Of a DNA stretch of 64,000 nucleotides, positions 34,703-43,824 are shown piece after piece. The position numbers and the translations under genes were made by a program. How positions within the stretch are numbered: the first letter of the stretch is position 1; each line of letters starts with the position of its first letter. The DNA comes from Bacteriovoracaceae bacterium (GTDB taxonomy: Bacteria > Bdellovibrionota > Bacteriovoracia > Bacteriovoracales > Bacteriovoracaceae): positions 28,133-92,132 of the forward strand of contig JABIHA010000108.1 in assembly GCA_018649885.1 (NCBI GenBank), in the 5' to 3' direction. A model generated the notes under the pieces. The model did not search any database and had not been told where the DNA came from. It saw nothing but the letters and a program-made list of their open reading frames with translations.

Positions 34703-35449
34703 ATGGAAGAAAAAGCGCTGTTAGAATTAAAAAACATAGGTAAGTCATTCGACAAAAATGTCGTACACCTGGATATTAACCTCAAATTATACCAAAATGA
34801 AACACTCGGTTTGCTCGGTGGATCTGGAACGGGTAAGTCAGTTCTGCTTAGGGAAATTGTTGGCCTTGAGTATGTTGATCACGGTGAAGTTATCTATCAC
34901 GATCAGCCCATCCAAAACCTTAAAGAAATAGATTTATTTAAAATACGAACAAAGATTTCCTACTCCTTCCAAAATGGAGCATTATTTGACTCTCAAAATG
35001 TCTTCGACAATTTGGCCTATCCACTTTTTGAGCACACAGATCTTAGCCTTGAAGAAATTTCAGCTAAAGTGGCTGAAATCCTAGGCCTAATTGGGCTTGA
35101 AGGTTCTGAAAAATTAATGCCCTCAGATCTATCTGGTGGAATGCAAAAACGAATTGGCATGGCTCGTGCAATTATTTTAGAGCCTGAAATAATTCTCTAT
35201 GATGAACCGACAGCAGGGCTTGATCCATCAAATACTCAAAATATATTATCAGTAATGGAAAAGTTAAAAGGAACAGGTGTCTCGTCAATATTCGTAACTC
35301 ACGATATTCCAGCGGCGCTTAAGATATGTGACAGGATTCTCATTTTATATGAGGGGAAAATTGCTTTTAGCGGTAGCCCCCGAGAATTTATTGATTCTGA
35401 AAATCCTATTGTTAAAGAATTTTTCTTAAATTCAATCAAGGAAGTGTAA
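34703..35449 (+). CDS. mlaF: MlaF-family phospholipid transport ATPase
   Basis: A 248-residue ABC ATPase: Walker A GGSGTGKS (39-46), Q-loop ISYSFQNGALFDSQNVFDNL characteristic of MlaF, signature LSGGMQKRIGMARA, Walker B IILYDEPTAGLDP, switch His in FVTHD. In E. coli MlaB stabilises MlaF; no mlaB (STAS) gene is seen here. Confidence 0.93.
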   Translation: MEEKALLELKNIGKSFDKNVVHLDINLKLYQNETLGLLGGSGTGKSVLLREIVGLEYVDHGEVIYHDQPIQNLKEIDLFKIRTKISYSFQNGALFDSQNVFDNLAYPLFEHTDLSLEEISAKVAEILGLIGLEGSEKLMPSDLSGGMQKRIGMARAIILEPEIILYDEPTAGLDPSNTQNILSVMEKLKGTGVSSIFVTHDIPAALKICDRILILYEGKIAFSGSPREFIDSENPIVKEFFLNSIKEV

Positions 35450-35450
35450 A

Positions 35451-36266
35451 ATGAGGTTAAGGCCCCACGAAATCAAAAATACAATAAGGACAGGGGTGTT
35501 TATTACTGCCTCTGGCATTGTGGCAATGACCTTTATTTTTTTTCTTGGAAAAGAAAGTAAAATTTTCTCCAGTGTAAACATCTATAAATCACAAGTTAAA
35601 AATGCAGATAATTTAAAAATTGGAGCTGCCGTTCATCTTAAAGGTGTAAAAGTTGGTAGCGTTAGATCTATCGACTTTAAGAGTCTCAATGAAATTGAAT
35701 TCAAATTTAGTGTCGATAAAAACTATTCTGAATGGGTAAGAAGAGATAGCGTCGTTTATATCAAAACCCAAGGAATGCTAGGAGATAAGTATCTTGAAAT
35801 ATCAGGTGGCTCTGATGTCACTTCTCCTGCAGACAATGGCGCTTTTTTAGAACCTGGAGGAGCTGCAGGAATTGGAAAGTTTATTAGCCAAGGCGAGGGC
35901 CTTGTTGGTCTAGCCAACCAAATTATGTCCAAAATCTCCACCCTCTTAGATGATATTAATGGTGATCATCAAGTCAAAGATACCCTGATTAATTTGTCAC
36001 AAACATCTGAAGGAATTAACGAATTTATAAAATCTCTTGATGCAAGAAAGATCACTCGTTCTTTAGATAATTTAAATAAGGCAACTAGTAGGTTAGACAA
36101 AGTGGCCAAAAGAATTACCGAAGGACCAGGGACTGCTCATTCTTTTATCTATGATAGTTCGGTTTACAATGACATAAGACAACTTCTTGGAGGGGCCCAA
36201 AGAAATAAAGTCCTAAAATACTTTATTAGAGAATCAATTAAAAAGTCACAAGAAGTAGAAAAATAA
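35451..36266 (+). CDS. mlaD: MlaD-like MCE-domain protein
   Basis: A 271-residue protein with an N-terminal membrane helix (about residues 16-33) and one MCE domain (about 40-120: NLKIGAAVHLKGVKVGSV, YIKTQGMLGDKYLEISGG). The C-terminal 150 residues are helical. MlaD hexamers sit on MlaE and pass lipid into the periplasm. E. coli MlaD is shorter (183), so the extended helical tail is a feature seen in many non-enterobacterial members. The shuttle MlaC and the OM lipoprotein MlaA are absent from the window. Confidence 0.92.
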   Translation: MRLRPHEIKNTIRTGVFITASGIVAMTFIFFLGKESKIFSSVNIYKSQVKNADNLKIGAAVHLKGVKVGSVRSIDFKSLNEIEFKFSVDKNYSEWVRRDSVVYIKTQGMLGDKYLEISGGSDVTSPADNGAFLEPGGAAGIGKFISQGEGLVGLANQIMSKISTLLDDINGDHQVKDTLINLSQTSEGINEFIKSLDARKITRSLDNLNKATSRLDKVAKRITEGPGTAHSFIYDSSVYNDIRQLLGGAQRNKVLKYFIRESIKKSQEVEK

Positions 36267-36279
36267 GAAATCACGGTTT

Positions 36280-37764
36280 CTAAAAAATTGATTTTTTCTT
36301 AATTTTTTCAATTAATGTTGTTCTATTTATACCAAGCAGTTTTGAAGCTTGATTTTTATTACCATTAGTTCGGCTCATTGCTTGCTTAATCAATGAGACT
36401 TCTAATTCGGTTAGTGTTTTCTTTAGATTAATTCCATCGTTCGGTAAACTAAATATACTCTGATGTTGGTCCACAGAGCTAGGATTCATCCGAAAAATTT
36501 TAGCAGGCAAATCTTCGGGGTTGATAACAGTTCCCCCTCGGAGAATCACAAATCGCTCCACCAAATTTTCAAGCTCTCTCACGTTTCCAGGCCAATCATA
36601 TGACATCAAAAGCTCAAGAGTTTCCGGCACAAATTCAATTTGATTACTTCCATCCGCACTAACAAATCGGGATAAAAAGTAAGAAATCAAAAGGGGAATA
36701 TCCTCTCTTCTATCTTTTAATGCGGGTACTTTAATTGGTATTACATTTAACCTGTAAAATAAATCTTCTCTAAACCTTCCTTGCTCAGCAAGCTTCTCTA
36801 AATCCCTATGAGTGGCAGCAACTATTCTGGTATCAATTTTAAGGGGCTCAGAACTTCCTACTGGCTCTATTTCTCTATTTTGCAGAACCCTCAAAAGCTT
36901 TACTTGTAACATCAAGGGCATGTCTCCTATTTCATCAAGAAATATGCTCCCACCATTTGCTAGCTCAAACCGACCACTTCTATTGGAAATGGCTCCAGTA
37001 AATGAACCTTTGATATGACCAAAGAGCTCACTCTCTAACAAGTCTTTCGGAATTGAGCCACAATTCACCGAAACAAAGCGGTTACCACTTCTATCTGATA
37101 GCCCATGAATTGCCTCAGCAACAAGCTCTTTTCCTGTACCAGAAGGTCCAGTTATTAATATGGTAGAGTCAGATAGGGCAACCTTTTTAATTCTTTCAAA
37201 AACATCTTTAATAATATCTGAGCGACCAATCATTCCACAAAAAAAATCATTTGGTCCTGGAGGATCCGGCAGCTTTCCTCGGGCCACCGCTTTTCTTTTT
37301 GGAGTAGATGCTCCAGCAAATTCTTCGAGTGCCTGAGTAACTAAGTTGTATAAATTCTCCAACTCAAAAGGTTTTGTTAAATAGTGATAAACACCTCTTT
37401 TAGTTGCGCTTATAGCATTTTCAATAGAAGCAAAGCCTGTGATGACTAAGCTTACAAAGTTAAAGCCCCTTTCTTTAAACATATCTATGAGAAGTAGCCC
37501 ATCAGGTCCCTGCTCAAAGCTGATATCTGTAATCAAACAAAATTTTTCAGAGGTAATGGAGTGGCTTAAATTACTTAAACATTCATTAGAATTTAAATAG
37601 TGAGTAACTTTTCTTGAGAATTTTCTCTCTAAAAATTTTTGAATTGTTTTACCAAGGATCTTGTCATCTTCTACTAAGATAATAGGAACCTGACTGATTC
37701 CATTGTTTTTTGTTTCGAAATTTGTGTGTAAGTAATTTAAATCGTCCAAAGTGATGTCCTCCAC
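36280..37764 (-). CDS. Sigma-54-dependent response regulator (NtrC family)
   Basis: A 494-residue protein with three domains: receiver (about residues 26-140, phospho-acceptor D80 in LITDISF, acidic pair EDD at 32-34, Lys in YHYLTKPFEL), AAA+ (about 172-400: GPSGTGKE, GHIKGSFTGA, IFLDEIGD, GRFREDLFYRLN) and Fis-type HTH (NKNQASKLLGINRTTLIEKI). All catalytic motifs are intact, unlike the activator-like protein at 29440-30369. It converges on the Mla operon with only 13 bp between stops. Its kinase and targets are unknown. Confidence 0.92.
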   Translation of the reverse strand: MEDITLDDLNYLHTNFETKNNGISQVPIILVEDDKILGKTIQKFLERKFSRKVTHYLNSNECLSNLSHSITSEKFCLITDISFEQGPDGLLLIDMFKERGFNFVSLVITGFASIENAISATKRGVYHYLTKPFELENLYNLVTQALEEFAGASTPKRKAVARGKLPDPPGPNDFFCGMIGRSDIIKDVFERIKKVALSDSTILITGPSGTGKELVAEAIHGLSDRSGNRFVSVNCGSIPKDLLESELFGHIKGSFTGAISNRSGRFELANGGSIFLDEIGDMPLMLQVKLLRVLQNREIEPVGSSEPLKIDTRIVAATHRDLEKLAEQGRFREDLFYRLNVIPIKVPALKDRREDIPLLISYFLSRFVSADGSNQIEFVPETLELLMSYDWPGNVRELENLVERFVILRGGTVINPEDLPAKIFRMNPSSVDQHQSIFSLPNDGINLKKTLTELEVSLIKQAMSRTNGNKNQASKLLGINRTTLIEKIKKKSIF

Positions 37765-37808
37765 CTAAAACGGCACGGTATAGAAAGGCTAGCAAGTAGG
37801 TTGCAGCT

Positions 37809-37826
37809 GTGTCAAATTTCAGACAC
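37809..37826. promoter_or_regulatory. GTGTC-N8-GACAC inverted repeat upstream of the response regulator gene
   Basis: The site contains TGT-N10-ACA, the form of enhancer used by NifA-type activators, and lies 45 bp before the start of the sigma-54 response regulator at 37764. It may be an autoregulatory binding site. No convincing -24/-12 promoter accompanies it, so the assignment is weak. Confidence 0.3.
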
Positions 37827-37868
37827 CCCTACCATTTTTCCTAGTGCAATAGAATATCGAGAAGTTAG

Positions 37869-38090
37869 CTAAAAGGTGTGCTTGATTATGAACCCCACTG
37901 CGGCTTCAGGTCCACCTGCCCAGTAATAGAAAACGAGACAAAGAAAACTCCAACTAGCAATGCCTACAAAGCACGCATAGACCGCTTTTCTGCCCTTTAA
38001 CCAGTAGAGATAAGTAAACTCAACACATATAAATATGGCTGGAATCGCCCAAAAAGGTGTATGTCGAATGAGGAAATAAAAAAAATCCAT
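37869..38090 (-). CDS. Small membrane protein of unknown function
   Basis: A 73-residue product with two strongly hydrophobic segments (about residues 10-27 and 35-55) separated by a short basic loop (WLKGRKAV). Trp and Tyr are abundant. No family is recognised. The ATG at 38090 is preferred over a TTG two codons earlier; neither has a good ribosome-binding site, so the gene itself is not fully certain. It follows the LETM1-like gene by 42 bp. Confidence 0.5.
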   Translation of the reverse strand: MDFFYFLIRHTPFWAIPAIFICVEFTYLYWLKGRKAVYACFVGIASWSFLCLVFYYWAGGPEAAVGFIIKHTF

Positions 38091-38131
38091 TACCAAATTA
38101 TAAATTCAAAACATGATTAATAAAAATGAAA

Positions 38132-38545
38132 TCAACTGGGTATTTCGTCCTTACTTGACTCTTCTGCTTCGTCTTTACTTGACTCTTTCACTCCCGTATC
38201 TTTATTTTTTAATGAACTGGGAATAATATCAATCCCCATTTTCTGTCCTAACTTTACTACCAGTGGAAAGGTAATAGGTGCAAATGGCAATATGAGTAAG
38301 GCACCCAGTCCTAGGGACTTTAATATGTCACCAAATTGTTCATTGGCCTTTTTCATATCATCATTTGAGGCCAATCCTTGGGAGTATTGAAAATAGATAG
38401 CTATCATCTCTTTGGTTTCTATAGTCTCTTTGGAGAGAACTGATTTTAACCTTGAAAGGATTGATTCAAGATAATCTTTGAAGGCGCCACTTCTTTTTGA
38501 AAGCTTTAAAAGAAGATCAAGAAATGTCATTTTTATTTTTTTCAT
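38132..38545 (-). CDS. LETM1-like small membrane protein
   Basis: A 137-residue protein with a single hydrophobic segment whose sequence (LGLGALLILPFAPITFPLVV) and the following IDIIPSSLK match the LETM1 signature of PFA-x-x-x-x-P, membrane helix and LPS-x-F/L. An amphipathic helical N-terminus and a Ser/Lys/Asp/Glu repeat tail (ESSKDEAEESSKDE) flank it. Mitochondrial LETM1 affects K+/H+ exchange and ribosome binding; bacterial homologues are uncharacterised, so the function is unknown. Assignment rests on the short signature only. Confidence 0.5.
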   Translation of the reverse strand: MKKIKMTFLDLLLKLSKRSGAFKDYLESILSRLKSVLSKETIETKEMIAIYFQYSQGLASNDDMKKANEQFGDILKSLGLGALLILPFAPITFPLVVKLGQKMGIDIIPSSLKNKDTGVKESSKDEAEESSKDEIPS

Positions 38546-38550
38546 TTCTT

Positions 38551-38579
38551 AAAAAAAAAGCGGCACACTAGGTACCGCT
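38551..38579 (-). terminator. Intrinsic terminator of metK
   Basis: AGCGG (38559-38563) pairs with CCGCT (38575-38579); on the minus strand the stem is followed by a run of nine U (38551-38559). It lies 28 bp after the metK stop. Confidence 0.7.
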
Positions 38580-38606
38580 GTCCAATTGTATTTAAAATGT
38601 TTTCAA

Positions 38607-39773
38607 TTAAAAGTGAGATTTTAATTCCTCAAGGCAATCTAGTTTTTCCCAAGAAAAACTTCCTGCATTACTTTCTCTACCGAAGTGCCCATAGGCAGCT
38701 GTTGGCGAATAAATTGGTCTAAGAAGATCTAATCTTTCAATTATTGATCTTGGCCTCATATCAAAAACTTCTCTAACTGCTTTGTTGATTTTTTCAGGAT
38801 CTACTTTGTGAGTACCCATTGTTTCAACTAAGAAGCTCATAGGCTCAGCAACACCAATAGCATAAGCAACTTGCACGAGAGCTCTTTCTGCCAAACCTGC
38901 TGCTATAATATGCTTGGCCACGTGTCTAGCAGCATAGGCTGCTGAACGGTCAACCTTTGAAGGATCTTTTCCAGAGAAGGCTCCACCACCGTGAGCACCA
39001 TGGCCACCGTAAGTATCAACAATAATTTTTCTACCAGTTAACCCACAATCACCCATTGGGCCACCAACAACAAATCTTCCAGTAGGGTTAACCCAAATCT
39101 TTGTATCTGCTGTCATTAGGTTTTCAGGAACAATTTTTTTAATAACTTCTTCTCTAATTCCTTCTTCAACGTCTTTTAAATTCATTTCCTCAGCATGCTG
39201 AGTGGAAAGAACGATATTTTTGATTGCTTTAACATGACCGTCTTCATAAATGGCTGATACTTGTGTTTTTCCATCAGCTCTAAGGAGGGGAAGAGTTCCA
39301 TTTTTTCTGACCTCAGATAATTTTTTAGCTAGTCTGTGAGAAAGATCAATTGTGAGAGGCATTTTTGAATCTGTCTCATTACAAGCATAACCAAACATTA
39401 GCCCTTGGTCCCCTGCACCTTGCTCTGTGTAAGTCCCATCATTTTCGTTCACCCCTTGAGCAATATCAGAAGATTGCTTATCAAGTGAAACTAAAACACC
39501 ACAAGTATGGCCATCAAAGCCTTTGCTTGAATGGTCATAACCAATATCATTAATTTTACCTCGTATAATGCCTTGGAAATCCACATTGGCATTAGAGCTT
39601 ATTTCTCCAGCAACGCATACAAAGCCAGTCGTTATCATAGTCTCACAAGCTACCCGTGAATTACGATCTTGCTCAAGCATAGCATCTAGAACAGCATCGC
39701 TGATCTGATCTGCCATTTTATCCGGATGACCTTCGGTTACTGATTCAGATGTAAATATGCAATTTTTTAACAT
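38607..39773 (-). CDS. metK: S-adenosylmethionine synthetase
   Basis: A 388-residue enzyme making S-adenosylmethionine from ATP and methionine. Signatures are [20 protein letters not shown] at the N-terminus, [12 protein letters not shown] and the hexapeptide-containing [19 protein letters not shown]. Length is standard. It is monocistronic, with its own promoter at 39811-39840 and terminator at 38551-38579. The 33-base leader after the predicted start is too short for a SAM riboswitch. Confidence 0.97.
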   Translation of the reverse strand: MLKNCIFTSESVTEGHPDKMADQISDAVLDAMLEQDRNSRVACETMITTGFVCVAGEISSNANVDFQGIIRGKINDIGYDHSSKGFDGHTCGVLVSLDKQSSDIAQGVNENDGTYTEQGAGDQGLMFGYACNETDSKMPLTIDLSHRLAKKLSEVRKNGTLPLLRADGKTQVSAIYEDGHVKAIKNIVLSTQHAEEMNLKDVEEGIREEVIKKIVPENLMTADTKIWVNPTGRFVVGGPMGDCGLTGRKIIVDTYGGHGAHGGGAFSGKDPSKVDRSAAYAARHVAKHIIAAGLAERALVQVAYAIGVAEPMSFLVETMGTHKVDPEKINKAVREVFDMRPRSIIERLDLLRPIYSPTAAYGHFGRESNAGSFSWEKLDCLEELKSHF

Positions 39774-39810
39774 TTTCTGCCCCTATTTCGCACAATTTTG
39801 TAAACACAAT

Positions 39811-39840
39811 CTTATACTATGAACCTTACAGCGGCGTCAA
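39811..39840 (-). promoter_or_regulatory. Sigma-70-type promoter of metK
   Basis: On the minus strand TTGACG (39835-39840) and TATAAG (39811-39816) are 18 bases apart; both hexamers are close to consensus. It lies 38 bp before the metK ATG. Confidence 0.6.
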
Positions 39841-39872
39841 AGGCCATTTGAGTGACTTTGATATACTGGCCA

Positions 39873-41558
39873 CTATTTTCGAGGTGCAAAATAAGTGAAG
39901 AGATGGGGATTTCGGTAGCTATAAAAAACCTCATGGCCTAGCTCCTTTCCTCTCAGAACCAACTTTTTACCCAGCTCGAGCACATCATATGCCTTCTTGT
40001 TATCATCTATAAATGTATACAAGTACTTAAGTGATCCTTTTTGGTAAAGCCTGTGGTAGTGCTTCTGTGACCTTAGTGGTCCACCCGCTCTTTCTGGGAG
40101 CGCGTTAAAACCTTCCCACAGTGAGGCCATGTCAATTCGTCCACGCATGGAGGCACGAGAAAAATATCTTAGCCCTTCAAAATGACCATTGCTACCTGCT
40201 AGAGCATCTAATGAAATCTTTAGATTCTCCCTTCTTAGAAAACGACCCCTGCGGCTCAAATCTGGGCAATAAGTCCGAACCGAGGCCTGAATGAAATAAT
40301 AGGTGAAAGAAAATTCTCCTTCTTTAAAAAGTACCGATAGCCACTTATCTTTATCAATTAAAGCTGAGCTGAGTGGAGCTAGATATTCTCTCAAAGGTTC
40401 AGATTTTTTAAGCTGGTTATATGAGGGATCTTTCAGACGATTGATCACGACTTTAGCTACATCTCTTCTTTCAAGACCAGCCTGTCCATCAATTCCACCA
40501 ACTTCATTGTACAAAATTGTCTCTAGCACAAATAAGGCCTTAAAAAGATCTTTTTGGGAATTCCAAAATTTAAATACGTCGGAGTTCTTTTTGAGAGTAA
40601 AATTTAAGAGTTGATACCTTGTTTGAGTTAGAAGTTTTAAAAATTTATCTGAAACTTCTTTTTTGTATTCAAAATCATTTAAGAGACCATTGTAAAATGA
40701 AATAGCCTTTGTGACTTTCTTTTTCCAAGCTTTAAGACGACTTCTCTGAACATTTTTACCTCTTCGAAGTTGCCTTTCAATCCCACTAATTACGTACTTG
40801 GTATCGACTCTGATATTTTCAGTGATAATGGCTTTTGCATTTTTTAAGGAAAGTGCAAGTGTATTAATCGCAGTTCTTAAGTAGACGTCTGAATGAGTTT
40901 GATCAGTATCAGAAGCTCCATCTTCATATGCTGTTCTGGCAAAATAAATTTTATTAGATTTCATTTTATTTAAATTGCCTGATAATTTCTTTGATTCATC
41001 ATATCTTTTCCTATATTCAAGATGATCCACAGGAAACCCAAAACCTTTTAGGAATGGAGTGCTAGCTAGTAGATCACCCAGTAAGTCTGCAAGCTCAATA
41101 ATCTTGCGCGCAGATCTATCGTGCATACTTTTTTTCCCGCTAGCTACACGGAAATAATTTTTCTTATAATCGAGAAGTTTACTGATTACCCTTTTGATTT
41201 TTTTGATGATTTTTTTAGATTTTCTTGGATTCCAAGAGTTTTTAAGCCCATTAATTTGCCCGTCAATAAAAAGCTTCTTATTTTCGATTAATCTAATGCT
41301 GGCCCTTATGGATTTGGTATCAAGGGTGTCATTTTCAAGTAGTGGGATAAAAAAACCAGCTGCCTTATAGTTTCGAAACAATTTACCATGCTTGTGATCA
41401 TCAGATTTTCCACATAATTTCCTTGTGAATTTTTGATGGATTTTTAAATACTTTTTAATAACACGATGCCGTTTACCGGACCACTTAATAACAGCACTAG
41501 AAAATGAATTTTCAATTGGCAGTAAGCAAAGGATCAAAAACATTGAAACTATCTTCAT
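39873..41558 (-). CDS. Exported protein with a SleB-like cell-wall hydrolase domain
   Basis: A 561-residue exported protein (signal peptide about residues 1-20). The first 350 residues are basic and helical with no recognised domain. The C-terminal part resembles the SleB/Hydrolase_2 lytic fold: ETILYNEVGGIDG with the candidate catalytic Glu, RRDVAKVVINRLKDPSY, a GEFSFTYYF block and SLDALAGSNGHFEGLRYF. SleB-type enzymes cleave peptidoglycan glycan strands. It overlaps mpl by four bases, which supports a role in wall turnover. The similarity is moderate; function is a hypothesis. Confidence 0.55.
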   Translation of the reverse strand: MKIVSMFLILCLLPIENSFSSAVIKWSGKRHRVIKKYLKIHQKFTRKLCGKSDDHKHGKLFRNYKAAGFFIPLLENDTLDTKSIRASIRLIENKKLFIDGQINGLKNSWNPRKSKKIIKKIKRVISKLLDYKKNYFRVASGKKSMHDRSARKIIELADLLGDLLASTPFLKGFGFPVDHLEYRKRYDESKKLSGNLNKMKSNKIYFARTAYEDGASDTDQTHSDVYLRTAINTLALSLKNAKAIITENIRVDTKYVISGIERQLRRGKNVQRSRLKAWKKKVTKAISFYNGLLNDFEYKKEVSDKFLKLLTQTRYQLLNFTLKKNSDVFKFWNSQKDLFKALFVLETILYNEVGGIDGQAGLERRDVAKVVINRLKDPSYNQLKKSEPLREYLAPLSSALIDKDKWLSVLFKEGEFSFTYYFIQASVRTYCPDLSRRGRFLRRENLKISLDALAGSNGHFEGLRYFSRASMRGRIDMASLWEGFNALPERAGGPLRSQKHYHRLYQKGSLKYLYTFIDDNKKAYDVLELGKKLVLRGKELGHEVFYSYRNPHLFTYFAPRK

Positions 41559-43003
41559 CCAATAATTCTTTTCATAAATTCACTATTCCACAGTCCCATG
41601 CAAGTGTTATTGCTCATTACCAAAAGGACACTCTCATCACCGGCCTGTCTTTCAATCCACTGGGTGATTCCATCTAAGTGGTTTTCAGATCCAACTTCAA
41701 TACCGCTGTATTTTCTAATTTCATCCACCAATAAATGGGTGTCGAGGTTGTTAACCCCTTCAACGGTAGTCTTGCTTCCAGGCTCTACGATAAGTAAGCG
41801 CGCGCACTTACCGAAGACTTCAATATATTTTTTTTGAAATAATTCACTCCTTGAAGTGGCAGACATAGGCTCAAAAACGGCCAATATTTTTTTACCTGGA
41901 TATTGAGAGCTGATTGCATCAATTGTAACTTTGACAGCAGTAGGGTGGTGGGCAAAATCATCAATAATGGGCATCCCTTTAAAATTTCCAATTAACTCCT
42001 GCCTTCTTTTTGCAAGTACCAATTTTTCAACAGCAGGAGATAATTCACTGTAAGAAATTCCATTTCTCAGAGCATAGACAATAGCTGAACAAAGGTTTTC
42101 GATATTGTGTTTTCCCACAAGACTAGTATTAAATTTTAATTCTTCTCCTTCCCAGTTGATGAAAAAACTCGACCCACAATTTGAAGTTGAAACCGATTTA
42201 GGCCCTAAACTGCTGGTATCTCCATAGGAATAGGTATTTTTATTTTCTAAGTGCTTTGAGGCAATTTTTGTTATGCTGGGATAGTCTGAGTTTCCAACAA
42301 ATACCCCATCAATTTGAGGTAATACAAACTCAAATTCTTTTTCAATATCTTCAAGAGAATTAAAAATATCTGCATGATCAAACTCAAGTGAAGTCAAAAT
42401 CATGGAGTTTAGCTCATATAATCTAAATTTTGAGAATTTATGAAAATAGGCACTATCGTATTCATCTGCTTCGATAAAAAAGGGAGCACCACCCTCAGAC
42501 AGTCTTGCGGGAGCTCTTCCATCCAAGATAGCTCCAATAAAATACCCTGGCGTAAGACCTATATTTTCATAAATTTGGGCCAAAAAATAAGTTGTTGTCG
42601 TTTTTCCGTGAGTACCACAAACTCCAACTACATTTTCGGCATTTAAAACAAATGCTCCTAAAACTGCAGGAAAAGAGCTAAATGCTACACCTGAGCGTTC
42701 TATAATTCTGGCATGTTCGCTCAACCGATGAACAGCATTCCCCACAACAATCAAGTCAAAACCTTTAAGAGATTCAGGATCAAAATCTTCGAAAAGACAT
42801 GTTTTTATTCCAGCTTCACTTAGATAAGTGCTCATTGGTGGGTAGAAGTTAAAATCAACCCCTTCAATTTCGTGCCCCATCGCTCTTAAAAGTGATGCAC
42901 AAGCTCCCATTCCTGTTCCGCAAATTCTATAGAAAAAAATTCGACATTTTTTTTTGCTTAAAGCAATTACCTCATCCTTTGAGGCCATATTTTTTAAATC
43001 CAT
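41555..43003 (-). CDS. mpl: UDP-N-acetylmuramate:L-Ala-gamma-D-Glu-meso-Dpm ligase Mpl
   Basis: A 482-residue Mur ligase that re-attaches recycled murein tripeptide to UDP-MurNAc. Motifs: N-terminal RICGTGMGACASLLRAMGHE, ATP-binding GVCGTHGKTTTTYFLA, central LTSLEFDHADIF, and the C-terminal DDFAHHPTAVKVTIDA. The variants around YFIGAILDG are typical of Mpl rather than MurC. It is co-translated with the SleB-like gene, so hydrolysis and recycling are linked in one operon. Confidence 0.88.
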   Translation of the reverse strand: MDLKNMASKDEVIALSKKKCRIFFYRICGTGMGACASLLRAMGHEIEGVDFNFYPPMSTYLSEAGIKTCLFEDFDPESLKGFDLIVVGNAVHRLSEHARIIERSGVAFSSFPAVLGAFVLNAENVVGVCGTHGKTTTTYFLAQIYENIGLTPGYFIGAILDGRAPARLSEGGAPFFIEADEYDSAYFHKFSKFRLYELNSMILTSLEFDHADIFNSLEDIEKEFEFVLPQIDGVFVGNSDYPSITKIASKHLENKNTYSYGDTSSLGPKSVSTSNCGSSFFINWEGEELKFNTSLVGKHNIENLCSAIVYALRNGISYSELSPAVEKLVLAKRRQELIGNFKGMPIIDDFAHHPTAVKVTIDAISSQYPGKKILAVFEPMSATSRSELFQKKYIEVFGKCARLLIVEPGSKTTVEGVNNLDTHLLVDEIRKYSGIEVGSENHLDGITQWIERQAGDESVLLVMSNNTCMGLWNSEFMKRIIG

Positions 43004-43007
43004 GGTA

Positions 43008-43823
43008 TTAACCTAATTTTTGTTTTAGCTCATTTGAAGTTTTGCGATCGAAATTCTGAGATTGGTAAATATACAATTTAACCATTGTTCGGTAGATGGC
43101 CTCTTGCATAGCTAATACAAATCCAAGTTTTCCCTCTTTAAAACTTTTAAAAAATATTTGAAGAAATGTTCCTATAAAACTGATGAAAACAGTTAAACCT
43201 CCAACCTTTCTTCCTCTAGACATTTTCTCATTGGCAATTAAAACTGTAAATCTTGGAAATTTTGTTAGCCAATCATCCATGCCATAGTCTTCATCATGCT
43301 TGATCCGAAAACAGCGAGGGAAATTTTCAACTCCAGGAGAATCAGGCGTTACCAGTTCTCCATCAATTGTATGGTTGTGGTGAACTCCTCCCGTATATCT
43401 AACTCGAGACTTTAAAAATAACCTCTCCTGATAATCACTTTTTCCAAAACCTGTTTCAAGTGCTGTACCCAGGTAATACTCAGTTCTCATTATACGGTAC
43501 ATAGGAGCTGGACTTTCAAGAGATACAATTCTATCAATTTCAATCTTTGTATCTGAGCAAAGCTCTTCATCACTATCAATCATAAAGCACCAGTCATGCG
43601 ATGCCTTTGAAATGGAAAAATTCCTTTGCTCTATAAATCCAGGCCATGGATTCTCATAGAAAACAGCATTTGGGTATTCACCCACAATTTTCTTTGTTCC
43701 GTCGATACTCCCTCCATCAACTACTACGATTTCATCGAAACCTTTAATTGACTCGAGAGTTCTTCTAATACTGTTTTCGTTATTTTGAGTTAACAGAAGA
43801 ACTGATATTTTGGGATTACTCAT
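43008..43823 (-). CDS. Family 2 glycosyltransferase, WaaE/KdtX-like
   Basis: A 271-residue GT-A enzyme from the ATG at 43823, which has GGAG six bases upstream; a longer frame from 43844 would overlap the regulator gene. Motifs: SVLLLTQNNENSIRRTLES, VVVDGGSIDGT, the acidic DSDEEL and EQRNFSISKASHDW, typical of LPS-core WaaE/KdtX beta-glucosyltransferases. Hydrophobic segments near the C-terminus (GLTVFISFIGTFLQIFF) suggest membrane association. It probably modifies LPS core or another envelope glycan. Confidence 0.85.
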   Translation of the reverse strand: MSNPKISVLLLTQNNENSIRRTLESIKGFDEIVVVDGGSIDGTKKIVGEYPNAVFYENPWPGFIEQRNFSISKASHDWCFMIDSDEELCSDTKIEIDRIVSLESPAPMYRIMRTEYYLGTALETGFGKSDYQERLFLKSRVRYTGGVHHNHTIDGELVTPDSPGVENFPRCFRIKHDEDYGMDDWLTKFPRFTVLIANEKMSRGRKVGGLTVFISFIGTFLQIFFKSFKEGKLGFVLAMQEAIYRTMVKLYIYQSQNFDRKTSNELKQKLG

Positions 43824-43824
43824 T

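Noticed and set aside
36281..36320. Terminator between the convergent mlaD and response regulator genes
   Set aside because: Only a 5-bp A/U-rich hairpin is present and it overlaps the regulator's coding end; pairing is too weak to claim.
39774..39872. Possible SAM riboswitch upstream of metK
   Set aside because: The predicted transcript start leaves only about 33 bases of leader and no SAM-I, SAM-II or SAM-IV type fold can be drawn.
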